Shown here piece after piece: positions 8,767 through 17,841 of a stretch of DNA of 64,000 bases. Every line of letters begins with the position of its first letter. The stretch's first letter is position 1. Made by a program: the position numbers and the translations under genes. The DNA is taken from positions 186,001 to 250,000 of the forward strand of contig NZ_JAGKJI010000001.1 of assembly GCF_020329485.1 (NCBI RefSeq), in the 5' to 3' direction. The notes below the pieces were generated by a model. The model was not told the DNA's origin, made no database searches, and saw only the letters and a list, made by a program, of their open reading frames with translations. Source of the DNA: Bradyrhizobium cenepequi (GTDB lineage Bacteria; Pseudomonadota; Alphaproteobacteria; Rhizobiales; Xanthobacteraceae).

Positions 8767-9741
8767 CTAGCCGCCGATCCCCATTTCCTTGAAATACTTC
8801 AGCGCGCCGGGATGGAACGGGATCGGGGAGCGATCCTGCCGCTGGTTGTCGAGCGAGAAGCTTTGGGCTTCCTTGTGCACGGCGACGATATCAGCCTTCT
8901 TCTCCACCAGCGTCTTGACGATCGTATAGGCATCGTCGTTGCTCATCTTGTCGCCGGTGACGATCAGGTTCCAGACCTCGGCGATCGAGTTGTCCTTGTC
9001 GTAGCCCGGATACGAGCCGGCCTTGATCGTGCTGGCGGAATAGAGCTTGCCGTATTTGGCGTTCATCTTCTCGGCCAGTTCGCCATGGTCGATCAGTTTC
9101 ATCTTGATGCCGGGGGTTGCGGCCAGATCGGTCACCGCCGCGGTCGGAATGCCGCCGACCCAGAAGAAGGCATCGATCTTGCGGTCCTTGATGGCGTTGA
9201 CGGATTCGGCGACGCCGAGCCGCTCGCGCTTCATGTCCTTGTCCTTATCGAGGCCGGCGGCTTCGATGACACGGAACGCCATCACTTCGGTGGCGCTGCC
9301 GGGCGAACCCGTCGAAACGCGCTTGCCCTTGAGGTCCGCCATCTTCTCGATGCCGGTGCCCTCGACGGTCACCACATGCATGCGGTTCGGATAGACCACG
9401 AGGAGGGCCTGCAGCGGCACCTTGTTGTTCTTGAACTTGTCATGGCCCTGCAGGGCGTCGAGCGCGGCATCGGCCATGGTGAAGCCCATTTCGCTCTGCC
9501 CGGTGCCGATCAGCTTGAGATTGTCGACCGAGCCGCCGGTGACCTCGGCAGTGGCCTGCACGTTGGGAAGGTTCTTCGAGAGCACGTTGGCGACCGCGCC
9601 GCCGAGCGGATAGTAGACGCCGCCGGTACCGCCAGTGCCGATCGACATGGTCTTCTGCTGCGCGTGCGCGATGCCGGCGAAAGCGAAACCTGCTGAAATC
9701 GTCACAGCGAGTATCGCCACAGTCTTCTTCAGTTTCTTCAT
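8767..9741 (-). CDS. TAXI-family TRAP transporter solute-binding protein
   Basis: 324 aa. Signal peptide 1-26 (ends AHA/QQK) followed by MSIGTGGTGGVYYPLGGAVA, the signature opening of TAXI proteins, with VTGGSVDNLKL and the C-terminal FHPGALKYFKEMGI. These proteins capture organic acids or amino acids in the periplasm for a fused TRAP permease, which lies just upstream in the same operon (16 bp between stop and start). The start at 9741 gives a proper MKKLKKT signal peptide and follows GGGAG. Confidence 0.92.
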   Translation of the reverse strand: MKKLKKTVAILAVTISAGFAFAGIAHAQQKTMSIGTGGTGGVYYPLGGAVANVLSKNLPNVQATAEVTGGSVDNLKLIGTGQSEMGFTMADAALDALQGHDKFKNNKVPLQALLVVYPNRMHVVTVEGTGIEKMADLKGKRVSTGSPGSATEVMAFRVIEAAGLDKDKDMKRERLGVAESVNAIKDRKIDAFFWVGGIPTAAVTDLAATPGIKMKLIDHGELAEKMNAKYGKLYSASTIKAGSYPGYDKDNSIAEVWNLIVTGDKMSNDDAYTIVKTLVEKKADIVAVHKEAQSFSLDNQRQDRSPIPFHPGALKYFKEMGIGG

Positions 9742-9757
9742 CTCTATCACTCCCTGA

Positions 9758-11797
9758 CTAAATCGTAAGCGCCGGTTGCTTCGGGTTCGCCGTTCTCGCC
9801 TGCCACAGCAGCACGCCGAGACCGATGACCAGACCCGGCACATAGGTGTAGCTGATATCGCGGCCGATCATCCATTCGACGATCGCTTCGATCAAACTCG
9901 GAAACACCAGCAGCAATCCGGATAGCAGAAGCAGGCCGCGTTCGATCGGCGTAGTTTGTCGCAGGGCCCAGTTCTGGGCAAACGCGGCAAGCGCGAGTAG
10001 CCCGAGGGTCGTCTTGATCGTGATTTCAAGGATATCGATCCACGAGCCGCCTTTGGGGATCGACAGCAGCAGGCCGACGCCCTGCGGGTCGAGCACGAAC
10101 ACGAACGGCACCAGGAAGGCCGGCAGCGTGTATTTCCACGACTGCAGCGTCGTGCGGTAGGGGTCGCCGCCGGTGATGGCGGCAGCCGCGAACGGAGAAA
10201 GCGCTGTTGGCGGCGACACCTCCGACAGCACAGCGTAGTAGAAGATGAACATGTGTGCGGCGTAATCGGGCACGCCGAGCTTGATCAGCGCGGGCGCTGC
10301 GATCACGGCGCAGATGATGTAGGAGGCGGTCACCGGCACCGCGAGACCGATGGTCCAGACGATCAGCGAGGTGTAGATCGCGGTCAACAGGAGGCTGCCG
10401 CCGGCGTAGCTGATCACGATGGACGAGAATTTCAGGCCGAGGCCCGTCAGCGTCACGGTGCCGACGACGATGCCGGCGCATGCACAGGTGGTCGCGGCAT
10501 TGAGCGCGCCGATCGAGCCGTCGGCCAGCGCCTTCATCAGCTTCGAGGGCACCAGCGCCGTTTCCCTCCGCAGGAAGCTCAGCACGAAGGTGACCACGAC
10601 GGCGTAGAACACCGACAGTGACGGCGAATAGCCGATGATCATGAACACGACCACGGCGGCCAATGAGATGAAGTGAAAGCCGTAGCGCTTGGTCATTTGG
10701 CCGAGCGTCAGTTCTTGCGTGAAGCTGACGTCCTTGGCGCCGAACTTGCGAGCGTCCAGTTCGACCATGAACAGCAGCGACATGTAATAGAGGCAGGTCG
10801 GGATGGTCGCCATCCAGATCACGTCGAGATAGCTGATCTTGAGAAATTCGGCGATCAGGAAAGCGGCTGCCCCCAGCACCGGCGGCGACAGGATCGCGCC
10901 GAGGCCACCGGCCGCCAGCAATCCGCCAGCGGCGTTCTTCTCAAATCCCGCTTTGGCCAGCATCGGATAGGCCACGGTGCCGATCATCACGGTGGTGGCG
11001 ACACCCGAACCCGAGGGGCCGCCGAGCAGGAACGACGACAGCACCACCGTCCTTCCCGCGCTGTTCGGCTTGCCGCCCATCAGCGCCAGCGAGAAGTCGA
11101 TGAAGAACTTTCCGGCGCCGGATTGCTGCAGGAACGCGCCATAGATCGTGAACAGGATGATCAGGGTGGCCGACACATCGACCGCGACGCCGAAAATGCC
11201 TTCCAGGGTGATGAAGAGATGGCCGACCAGACGGGTCAGGTCGTAGCCGCGGTGGGTCCATGGCGCCGGCAGGTGCGGGCCGAGCATCGCGTAGGCGATG
11301 AAGAACAGCGACACCACCGGCATGATGGGTCCGGTCGTGCGCCGCGTCGCCTCCAATAGCAGCACGATGAAGACAATGCCGACGATGACGTCCAGGTGGT
11401 CGGGCGTGGTGGCGCGGTCGGTGAAATCCTCGCCGCCCCACAGCGCATAGATGATGGTTGCGACCGCAACGATGCCCGGCACGATGTCCCACCAGCGTAC
11501 GCGGTTGCGAAACCGCGTAGCGAGCGGAAACAGCAGGAAGCTCAGTACCAGCGTGAAGGCGACGTGGGTATAGCGAAGTTCCTGGGTCGGAACGATCGCG
11601 TAGGCTGCATAGAGATGAAACAGGCTCATGACCACCGCGATCGTGGTCGAAATGCGTCCTGCCCAGCCCATCAGGCGGTTGGTCGCACCTTCCTCCGCCT
11701 CGACGAAGGTTTCCGCCTTCTGCAGCGCCTCCTCGGAGATCGCGACGACGTCGTCATTGGGCGACGATTTGCCTGACGGTCGGCCTTCTGCAGTCAT
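9758..11797 (-). CDS. TRAP transporter fused 4TM/12TM permease
   Basis: 679 aa integral membrane protein. The small DctQ-like part (four segments, roughly residues 40-170) is fused to the large DctM-like part (roughly 180-640), the usual architecture for TAXI partners. Visible marks are GASGVGATATM-like GGPSGSGVATTVMIG, a GGLGAILSPPVLGAAAFLIAE-type loop, and SEVSPPTALSPFAAAAITG near the C-terminus. It imports the ligand with a sodium or proton gradient. The start at 11797 has GGAGGAAG six bases upstream. It forms an operon with the binding protein downstream. Confidence 0.92.
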   Translation of the reverse strand: MTAEGRPSGKSSPNDDVVAISEEALQKAETFVEAEEGATNRLMGWAGRISTTIAVVMSLFHLYAAYAIVPTQELRYTHVAFTLVLSFLLFPLATRFRNRVRWWDIVPGIVAVATIIYALWGGEDFTDRATTPDHLDVIVGIVFIVLLLEATRRTTGPIMPVVSLFFIAYAMLGPHLPAPWTHRGYDLTRLVGHLFITLEGIFGVAVDVSATLIILFTIYGAFLQQSGAGKFFIDFSLALMGGKPNSAGRTVVLSSFLLGGPSGSGVATTVMIGTVAYPMLAKAGFEKNAAGGLLAAGGLGAILSPPVLGAAAFLIAEFLKISYLDVIWMATIPTCLYYMSLLFMVELDARKFGAKDVSFTQELTLGQMTKRYGFHFISLAAVVVFMIIGYSPSLSVFYAVVVTFVLSFLRRETALVPSKLMKALADGSIGALNAATTCACAGIVVGTVTLTGLGLKFSSIVISYAGGSLLLTAIYTSLIVWTIGLAVPVTASYIICAVIAAPALIKLGVPDYAAHMFIFYYAVLSEVSPPTALSPFAAAAITGGDPYRTTLQSWKYTLPAFLVPFVFVLDPQGVGLLLSIPKGGSWIDILEITIKTTLGLLALAAFAQNWALRQTTPIERGLLLLSGLLLVFPSLIEAIVEWMIGRDISYTYVPGLVIGLGVLLWQARTANPKQPALTI

Positions 11798-12004
11798 GCT
11801 TCCTCCGGAATGCTCTCATCTAGCCCGGCGGGACGGCCGAGATACTGGGCGGCGCATTCATGCTGGTTTGGGGGAAACGTTGCAAGAGGCATCGCGCCTG
11901 CGACTTTCGGATGATGCATGCGGACTTTGCATCGGGCACATCAGCCGGATTGGGTTGACCGCGGGCGCCTGGCTGCAATACGAACTACAGCAAGGGAGAA
12001 ACCA

Positions 12005-12808
12005 ATGGATCGGCTCAAGGGCAAAATCGCGATGGTGGTCGGCGCAGGCTCGATTGGGCCCGGCTGGGGCAACGGCAAGGCGACCGCCGTCACCTTTGCC
12101 CGTGAGGGTGCCAGCGTGTTCTGTGTCGACCGTAATGCGGCTGCAGCAGAAGAGACGGCCGGCATCATCACCGGCGAGGGCGGCAGGGCGACCGCGTTCA
12201 CCGCGGATGTCTCCCGTGCATCCGACATCGAGGCGATGGTCGCGGCGTGCCTGAAGACGTACGGCCGCATCGACGTGCTCGACAACAATGTCGGCATCGC
12301 CGAGATAGGCAGCGTCGTCGAGGTGAGCGAGGCGGAATGGGATCGCGTCTTCGCCGTCAACCTCAAGAGCGCCTATCTTGCCATGAAGCACGTTATTCCT
12401 GTCATGCAGAAGCAGGGCGGCGGCTCGATCATCAACATCTCCTCGATCGCCTCGATCCGCCATCTCGGCATCTCCTACGTCACCTACGCCACCACGAAGG
12501 CGGCGATGAACCAGATGACGCGCACCACGGCGGTGCAGTTCGCGGCCGAGCATGTGCGCGTGAACGCGATCCTGCCGGGCTTGATGAAAACGCCGATGGT
12601 AGCGCATTCCGCCGGCCTCGCCGCCAGCTATTCCGCGGGTGACGTGGAAGCGATGTGGCGCGCCCGCGATGCGCAAGTGCCGATGGGCCACATGGGCGAC
12701 GCCTGGGATGTCGCCAACGCCGCGCTATTCCTGGCCTCGGATGAATCGAAATATGTCACCGGCATCGAACTCGTCGTTGATGGCGGGACCACCTGCAAGG
12801 TCAGTTGA
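12005..12808 (+). CDS. SDR family NAD(P)-dependent oxidoreductase
   Basis: 267 aa classical short-chain dehydrogenase/reductase. The nucleotide-binding motif is GAGSIGPGWGNGKA (13-26), the structural motif NNVG (94-97), the catalytic Ser lies in NISS (144-147) and the catalytic pair is Y161 and K165 in YATTK. The C-terminus VTGIELVVDGGTT is typical. It would oxidise a secondary alcohol or reduce a ketone in the cytoplasm; the substrate is unknown. AGGGAGAAACC precedes ATG 12005. It is divergent from the TRAP permease gene, with about 200 bp between starts, so shared regulation is possible. Confidence 0.9.
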   Translation: MDRLKGKIAMVVGAGSIGPGWGNGKATAVTFAREGASVFCVDRNAAAAEETAGIITGEGGRATAFTADVSRASDIEAMVAACLKTYGRIDVLDNNVGIAEIGSVVEVSEAEWDRVFAVNLKSAYLAMKHVIPVMQKQGGGSIINISSIASIRHLGISYVTYATTKAAMNQMTRTTAVQFAAEHVRVNAILPGLMKTPMVAHSAGLAASYSAGDVEAMWRARDAQVPMGHMGDAWDVANAALFLASDESKYVTGIELVVDGGTTCKVS

Positions 12809-13127
12809 TTTCCGGCGCTATCGCAAATCGCGCGATGATTCGAGGTTTTTTCGGCATATAGGAACGCCTGCCGATCGCAAGGAAGGTGGGATAGGGTACG
12901 TTGATCCGTCGCGCCACCGCCGACAGTGGAATGGCGACGAGCAGCAGGACAATGGTCCATTCGAAGGTTGATACGCGTCAAATTCCCGTTGGCAGTCATA
13001 GGTCAATCTAGCATCAGTTTGCGAGCTTATGAGCAAGCGCGTAAATCGCGACAAATCTCCCGCTGTGCGCGATATGCGTCGTTTGCTACCATCGGCTCGA
13101 GATCAAGGATTCCTGCCGGACCAATCG
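12809..13127. other. Intergenic region carrying a FixK-like box
   Basis: 319 bp without a supported gene between the SDR gene and the TPR gene. The only clear element is the FixK/FNR-like palindrome at 12968-12981. Confidence 0.5.
12968..12981 (+). promoter_or_regulatory. FixK/FNR-like box (one mismatch)
   Basis: TTGATACGCGTCAA matches TTGAT-N4-ATCAA at nine of ten fixed positions and fully fits the looser rhizobial TTGA-N6-TCAA pattern. Activation from a site centred at -41.5 would put the transcript start near 13016, upstream of both possible starts of the TPR/LprI-like gene. Confidence 0.5.
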
Positions 13128-13892
13128 ATGCAATCCTGGCTCTTCATCCGACGCGTCATCATCGCGTCGAGTCTTTGCATGGCGCTCGCGCAGCCTGCCT
13201 TTGCAACCAGCGTCGAGCCGCTGAAGGATGTGCAGGCTGATCCCGCGCCATGCCTCACTGCTGCCGGCGCTGACGATGACGACAAGGTCGTCGATCTCTG
13301 CACGGCGCTGATCGACAATGAAAACACCGTCAAGGCCGATCGCGTCAAGGCGCTGATCGCGCGGGGTGACGCCTATGCCCGCAAGGACATGGTCGACCGG
13401 GCGATCTCCGACTACGACGCGGCGCTGGGACTGGATCGGACGCTCGCCGATATCTTCAATGCGCGCGGCGAGCTCTGGCGCAAGAAGGGCGACCGGCCCA
13501 AGGCGCTCGCTGACTTCGGCGCGGCTATCAAGCTGAATCCGGATCACGCCGCGGCGCGCGCCAACCACAAGTCTTTGGCCCTGGAATTGGAGCGGTTGGG
13601 CGCGCTGATGGCCGTTGCCGGCAAGCCGAGTTTCAATTGCGCCAAGGGCCGCCGCACAGTAGAGAAGGTCATCTGCGCCAATCCCGAGCTCGCCGACCTC
13701 GACCGCGAGATCTTTGCAGCAAATGCCAGGGCGGTCCGCGAGGCCGAGAACCCGCGAGCGGCCCGCGCCCTGCAGCGCGAGCAGGATGAATTCATCGCCC
13801 GCCGCAATGCCCAGTTCGGCCGGCCCGGCTACGACTTGCCGAAGGAGATGAAGCAGCGGCTGGAGAAGCTGAACGGGGCCGACGGGTCTTAG
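13128..13892 (+). CDS. Secreted TPR protein with LprI-like C-terminal domain
   Basis: 254 aa from ATG 13128, which opens a signal peptide (MQSWLFIRR... to AFATS). Residues 65-145 hold about two tetratricopeptide repeats (ARGDAYARKDMVDRAISDYD and ARGELWRKKGDRPKALADF). Residues 165-235 resemble the LprI/lysozyme-inhibitor domain: FNCAKGRRTVEKVICANPELADLD with the conserved Cys pair, then ARALQREQDEFIARRN. It probably acts in the periplasm by protein contact. An upstream start at 13029 is in frame but would bury the signal peptide. A FixK-like box lies upstream. Confidence 0.8.
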   Translation: MQSWLFIRRVIIASSLCMALAQPAFATSVEPLKDVQADPAPCLTAAGADDDDKVVDLCTALIDNENTVKADRVKALIARGDAYARKDMVDRAISDYDAALGLDRTLADIFNARGELWRKKGDRPKALADFGAAIKLNPDHAAARANHKSLALELERLGALMAVAGKPSFNCAKGRRTVEKVICANPELADLDREIFAANARAVREAENPRAARALQREQDEFIARRNAQFGRPGYDLPKEMKQRLEKLNGADGS

Positions 13893-14012
13893 CTGCGGCC
13901 ACCAGTCCTGCGCTTTCGGCTTGAATCCGCGCCGCTTCCCGTGACAATGGCGACAAGAACGGAACGACAATCGCCCGCCTCGTCAGGGCTGGCGACCGCC
14001 GGGAGGAACGCC

Positions 14013-15920
14013 ATGAACATTCACAAGCGCCGCTATCACGAGGTCCATGCCCGCTCGCTGGCTGATCCCGATGGCTTCTGGGGTGAGGCGGCGCGCGAGA
14101 TCGATTGGATCGAACCGGCCAGCAAGGTTTTCGACGCTTCGATCGGCGCCTACGGACGCTGGTTCACCGGGGCCGTCGTCAACACCTGCTACAATGCGCT
14201 CGACCGCCACGTCCTGGGCGGTCGCGCCGACCAGGTCGCGCTGATCCACGATTCCCCGCTCACCGGCAGCATCACGAGATTCACCTATGCCGAGCTTCTG
14301 AAGGAAGTGGAGACGCTCGCCGCGGTCATGCAGGATTTCGGCGTGGCGAAGGGCGACCGCGTTATCCTCTATATGCCGATGGTGCCGGAAGCGGTCGTCG
14401 CGATGCTGGCCTGCGCGCGGATCGGCGCGGTGCACAGCGTGGTGTTCGGCGGTTTTGCTGCAAAGGAGCTGGCCAGCCGTATCGACGACGCCAAGCCGAA
14501 GCTGATCTTTTCTGCAAGCTGCGGCATCGAGCCTGGTCGCATTGTGCAATACAAGCCGCTATTGGACGAGGCGATCAAGCTTGCCGGCGCGAAGCCGCAA
14601 GGCTGCATCATCCTGCAGCGCCCGCAGCAGTCTTGCGATCTCACCGCGGGCCGCGATCACGACTGGGCCAGCCTGCGCCGCGCTGCGCTCGATGCCGGCA
14701 AGGCCGCACCTTGCATCGCTGTGCTCGCGACCGATCCGCTCTACATCCTCTACACCTCAGGCACGACGGGAATCCCCAAGGGCGTCGTGCGCGACAATGG
14801 CGGACATCTCGTTGCGCTGAAATGGTCGATGTTCAACCTCTATGGCGTCAAGCCGGGCGAGATCTGGTGGTGCGGCTCCGACATCGGCTGGGTGGTCGGC
14901 CACAGCTACATCGTTTACGGGCCGCTGTTCCACGGCGCGACCTCGATCATGTACGAAGGCAAGCCGATCGGCACGCCCGATGCCGGCGCCTTCTGGCGGG
15001 TGATCTCCGAGCACAAGGCGGTCGCGTTCTTCACTGCGCCGACCGCCTTCCGCGCCATCCGCAAGGAGGATCCAGACGGCAAGTTCATCCGACAATACGA
15101 CCTGTCGAAATTCCGCACGTTGTTCCTTGCCGGCGAGCGCGCCGATCCGCCGACGCTGGAATGGGCGGAAGCGCAACTGAAGGTGCCGGTGATCGACCAT
15201 TGGTGGCAGACCGAGACCGGCTGGTGCATCGCCGGCAATCCGGTCGGGCTTGGCATGCTGCTGGTCAAGCACGGCTCGCCGACGGTGCCGATGCCGGGCT
15301 ATCAGGTTGACGTGGTCGATGAAGCCGCGCGTCCGGTGCCCGCGGGCACCATGGGCTCGATCGTGATCAAGCTGCCGATGGCGCCCGCCTGCCTGCCGAC
15401 GCTGTGGGAGCAGGATGAGCGCTTCAAGGAATCTTACCTCTCCGAATTCCCCGGCTACTACAAGACGTCCGACGCTGGCTACAAGGATGAGGATGGCTAC
15501 GTCTGGGTGATGGGACGCACCGATGACATCATCAATGTCGCCGGCCACCGGCTCTCCACCGGCGGCATGGAGGAGATCCTGGCCTCGCATCCCGATGTTG
15601 CCGAATGCGCCGTGCTCGGCGTCAAGGATGCGATCAAGGGCGAAGTGCCCTGCGGCTTCCTGGTGCTGAAAGCCGGCGTCGGCCGTCGGCCCGCCGAGAT
15701 CGAGCAGGAGATCGTCGCATTGGTGCGCGAAAAGCTTGGGCCGGTCGCCGCCTTCAAGCTCGCGATCACTGTCGGCCGCCTGCCGAAGACACGCTCCGGA
15801 AAGATTCTCCGCGGCACCATCAAGAAGATCGCCGATGGCGAACCATGGACCATGCCGGCCACGATCGAGGACCCCAAGGTGCTCGACGAGATCGGCGACG
15901 CGCTGAAGGGGAGGGTGTGA
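14013..15920 (+). CDS. prpE: Propionyl-CoA synthetase
   Basis: 635 aa acyl-CoA synthetase of the AMP-forming superfamily. The ATP-binding loop YTSGTTGIPKGVV, the motif WWQTETGW and the hinge/C-terminal segments GRTDDIINVAGHRLSTG and RSGKILRG are all present, with the catalytic Lys at K597. The opening region (HARSLADPDGFW) and GGFAAKELASRIDDAKPKL pattern match PrpE rather than Acs. It activates propionate to propionyl-CoA with ATP and CoA in the cytoplasm. ATG 14013 follows GGGAGGAAC. No methylcitrate-cycle genes are adjacent. Confidence 0.9.
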   Translation: MNIHKRRYHEVHARSLADPDGFWGEAAREIDWIEPASKVFDASIGAYGRWFTGAVVNTCYNALDRHVLGGRADQVALIHDSPLTGSITRFTYAELLKEVETLAAVMQDFGVAKGDRVILYMPMVPEAVVAMLACARIGAVHSVVFGGFAAKELASRIDDAKPKLIFSASCGIEPGRIVQYKPLLDEAIKLAGAKPQGCIILQRPQQSCDLTAGRDHDWASLRRAALDAGKAAPCIAVLATDPLYILYTSGTTGIPKGVVRDNGGHLVALKWSMFNLYGVKPGEIWWCGSDIGWVVGHSYIVYGPLFHGATSIMYEGKPIGTPDAGAFWRVISEHKAVAFFTAPTAFRAIRKEDPDGKFIRQYDLSKFRTLFLAGERADPPTLEWAEAQLKVPVIDHWWQTETGWCIAGNPVGLGMLLVKHGSPTVPMPGYQVDVVDEAARPVPAGTMGSIVIKLPMAPACLPTLWEQDERFKESYLSEFPGYYKTSDAGYKDEDGYVWVMGRTDDIINVAGHRLSTGGMEEILASHPDVAECAVLGVKDAIKGEVPCGFLVLKAGVGRRPAEIEQEIVALVREKLGPVAAFKLAITVGRLPKTRSGKILRGTIKKIADGEPWTMPATIEDPKVLDEIGDALKGRV

Positions 15921-15930
15921 CCGTCGGGAT

Positions 15931-16056
15931 CGTCATGCCCGGGCTTGACCCGGGCATCCATCAAGATCGGAGAAGCTGCCATCTTTTCGATGGATTGCCG
16001 GGTCATCCCCGATCAGGTCGGGGACGGGCGCCCGGCAATGACGAAAGAGGGAAACC
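15931..16056. repeat. REP-like palindromic element (copy 1)
   Basis: Begins CGTCATGCCCGGGCTTGACC (15931-15950) and includes the palindrome GCCCGGGCTTGACCCGGGC. A second arm lies at 15998-16045 (TTGCCGGGTCATCCCCGATC, and CGGGCGCCCGGCAATGACG). The first 26 bases recur at 34273-34298. Two stem-loops are possible. Confidence 0.7.
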
Positions 16057-16060
16057 ACGC

Positions 16061-16330
16061 ATGCGACGTTACTTCGCCAGATCCTACATCGTGCTGTTCC
16101 TGCTCGCGCCTCTGCTCGTGGGCTGCCTCGAGCGGAGAACGGCGCCGCTGGCCGATGCGGCGGGCGATGACGACGCGTTCTGCCGCGCCAACAACATCGA
16201 GCAGGGCTCGCCCGAATATGTCGCCTGCCGCAAGGATCGCGACGTCCAGAAGCAGCATGCCGAAGCGCGCGCCGACCGCCGTCAGCGCAATCTCGGCGAA
16301 TACATGCTGAACAATCCAGTGAGGCCATGA
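16061..16330 (+). CDS. Small lipoprotein
   Basis: 89 aa. A type II signal peptide is clear: MRRYFARSYIVLFLLAPLLV followed by lipobox LLVGC (Cys 22). The mature part is short, with FCRANNIEQGSPEYVACRKDR and a charged segment QKQHAEARADRRQR. It would be anchored to the inner or outer membrane. GAGGGAAA lies upstream. DUF6494 follows 16 bp after the stop, possibly cotranscribed. Function unknown; such 80-100 aa lipoproteins are common in Bradyrhizobium. Confidence 0.75.
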   Translation: MRRYFARSYIVLFLLAPLLVGCLERRTAPLADAAGDDDAFCRANNIEQGSPEYVACRKDRDVQKQHAEARADRRQRNLGEYMLNNPVRP

Positions 16331-16346
16331 GCAGAGGAGGAACGTC

Positions 16347-16553
16347 ATGAACGAGGACGTCTTCAACGAAAGCCTGCGCCGATTTCTCAAGCGCGTCGGC
16401 ATCACCTCACAGCGCGAGATTGAGAAAGCCGTACGCGACGCCATCGGAGCCGGTAGCCTCAAGGGCAACGAGAAGCTGACGGCGAAGATGACGCTGACGA
16501 TCGATGCCGCCGGACTAAAGCACGAGGTGACGGAAGAAATCGCGCTCTCATGA
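16347..16553 (+). CDS. DUF6494 family protein
   Basis: 68 aa, start fixed by GAGGAGGAACGTC. The text FNESLRRFLKRVGITSQREI and EKLTAKMTLTIDAAGLKHEV matches my recollection of the short conserved rhizobial DUF6494 family. It is an all-helical N-terminal half followed by two predicted beta strands. No catalytic residues are seen; function unknown. Probably in one transcript with the preceding lipoprotein. Confidence 0.75.
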   Translation: MNEDVFNESLRRFLKRVGITSQREIEKAVRDAIGAGSLKGNEKLTAKMTLTIDAAGLKHEVTEEIALS

Positions 16554-16662
16554 AGCCAGCATCTGTTGAGGGCCGTTGAGGCAAATCAGTTGAAATGGAA
16601 CCGGGCCTGTGCGAGCTTCGGGCTTCGTGAATTGACAGTGTTTTGGCCTTCAAAGTGCGGCG

Positions 16663-17082
16663 ATGAGCGTGGAAATCGAGTTTCCGCTTGAATTCTTAGT
16701 GGCCGGAACCCCCGTTTCCTTATCTGCCAAGCGCCGGGAGTCAGTCGATCAATGGAAGGCGCGCGTTATTGACGCAACGCGAGCGGTCCTGCCGGAGGGC
16801 CATTTCGCGACGGAAGGCCCGGTCGCGGCAACATTGTTCTATTTTCCGGCTGCCGAGATGGCCGGTGATATCGATAACATTGTCAAGCCTGTGCTCGATG
16901 CATTGGGCAAGCACGTCTACGTGGACGATCGACAGGTTCATCGGGTGCTGGTTCAGAAGTTCGAACCTGGGAATGTCTTCGGATTTGGGACTCCTAGTCC
17001 GATCCTGCAGGACGCGCTAAATAGAACAAAACCCATCTTATATGTTCGGTTGTCGAACGATCCATTCGAGGATCTGACATGA
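16663..17082 (+). CDS. RusA-like Holliday-junction resolvase family protein
   Basis: 139 aa. The core GDIDNIVKPVLDAL...VYVDDRQV places D69, D71, K75 and D88/D89 where E. coli RusA has its catalytic acids D70, D72, D91 and Lys76. RusA cleaves four-way DNA junctions as a dimer and is usually prophage-derived. Here no phage genes surround it. Instead its stop overlaps the next gene by four bases (ATGA at 17079-17082), so the two are translationally coupled. Base composition is visibly more AT-rich than the flanks, suggesting transfer. Confidence 0.8.
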   Translation: MSVEIEFPLEFLVAGTPVSLSAKRRESVDQWKARVIDATRAVLPEGHFATEGPVAATLFYFPAAEMAGDIDNIVKPVLDALGKHVYVDDRQVHRVLVQKFEPGNVFGFGTPSPILQDALNRTKPILYVRLSNDPFEDLT

Positions 17083-17732
17083 CGAGTGTCCCTGGAAGCA
17101 GCGAAGCCGAAGTGATCGAAAGTCTCCTGCCCCGCTATCAGGCGGAGGGATTTGACGTTTACATAAACCCCTCTCCCTCGATCCTTCCGCCCTTTATGCA
17201 AGAGTATAGACCGGACGCCATCGCTCTCAGAAAGGACAAGAAGATCGCAATTGAGGTTGTCGGCTCAAACACAAGCTCCACTCAGAAGATAAAGACGCTC
17301 CAGTCTTTGTTTGCCGATCGTGATGACTGGGAGCTGAAGGTATTCTACGCATCACCCGCAGCTTCCGGCAAATTGCTGGAGATCGCTTCGACTGCCGCAA
17401 TTAGCGAATCGATTCAGCGTGTGGATGATTTGCGTAATGCCGGCCATCCGCTACCCGCTATCGTGATGGCATGGGCGACGCTTGAAGCTATCGGCCGAGC
17501 TTTGCTTCCGGATCAATTCCAGCGGCCGCAAACGCCTGCGCGTCTCGTAGAGGTACTTGCGTCCGCAGGATATGCTACACCAGAAGAAGCCGATACGTTG
17601 AGGGCAGCAATCGTGGTCAGGAATGCAATAGTTCACGGACAACTCGACTCCAAGGTTAATCCTGAACTGCTCGACGGTTTCGTTGTTGTCCTGAAGACAT
17701 TGGCGAAGCTGCTGCCTGCTAAAAACAGGTAG
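17079..17732 (+). CDS. Putative restriction-endonuclease-like and HEPN-like fusion protein
   Basis: 217 aa. The N-terminal half (1-115) has the look of an archaeal-resolvase-like PD-(D/E)XK fold: YRPDAIALRKDKKIAIEVVGS with D46 and E59, although the usual Lys is replaced by Val61. The C-terminal half (120-217) is helical and contains RNAIVH (R181-H186), an exact RX4H HEPN motif with the polar residue after Arg, plus the WATLEAIGRALL helix common in HEPN proteins. HEPN domains are often RNases in toxin and defence systems. Assignment is from motifs only. It overlaps the RusA-like gene by four bases. Confidence 0.6.
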   Translation: MTSVPGSSEAEVIESLLPRYQAEGFDVYINPSPSILPPFMQEYRPDAIALRKDKKIAIEVVGSNTSSTQKIKTLQSLFADRDDWELKVFYASPAASGKLLEIASTAAISESIQRVDDLRNAGHPLPAIVMAWATLEAIGRALLPDQFQRPQTPARLVEVLASAGYATPEEADTLRAAIVVRNAIVHGQLDSKVNPELLDGFVVVLKTLAKLLPAKNR

Positions 17733-17841
17733 CGACCTCGTCGATGCACGGCCACTCGTTACCCCCGCGCCTGAATCGCATCGGCGTTTTCCGTGATACT
17801 TTTGCAACGGCGCGACTTAATCGCGTCATGTCTCGTCTTAT

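Noticed and set aside
8764..9696. 310-codon plus-strand frame over the TAXI gene
   Set aside because: Antisense shadow; the minus strand encodes a clear TAXI protein with signal peptide.
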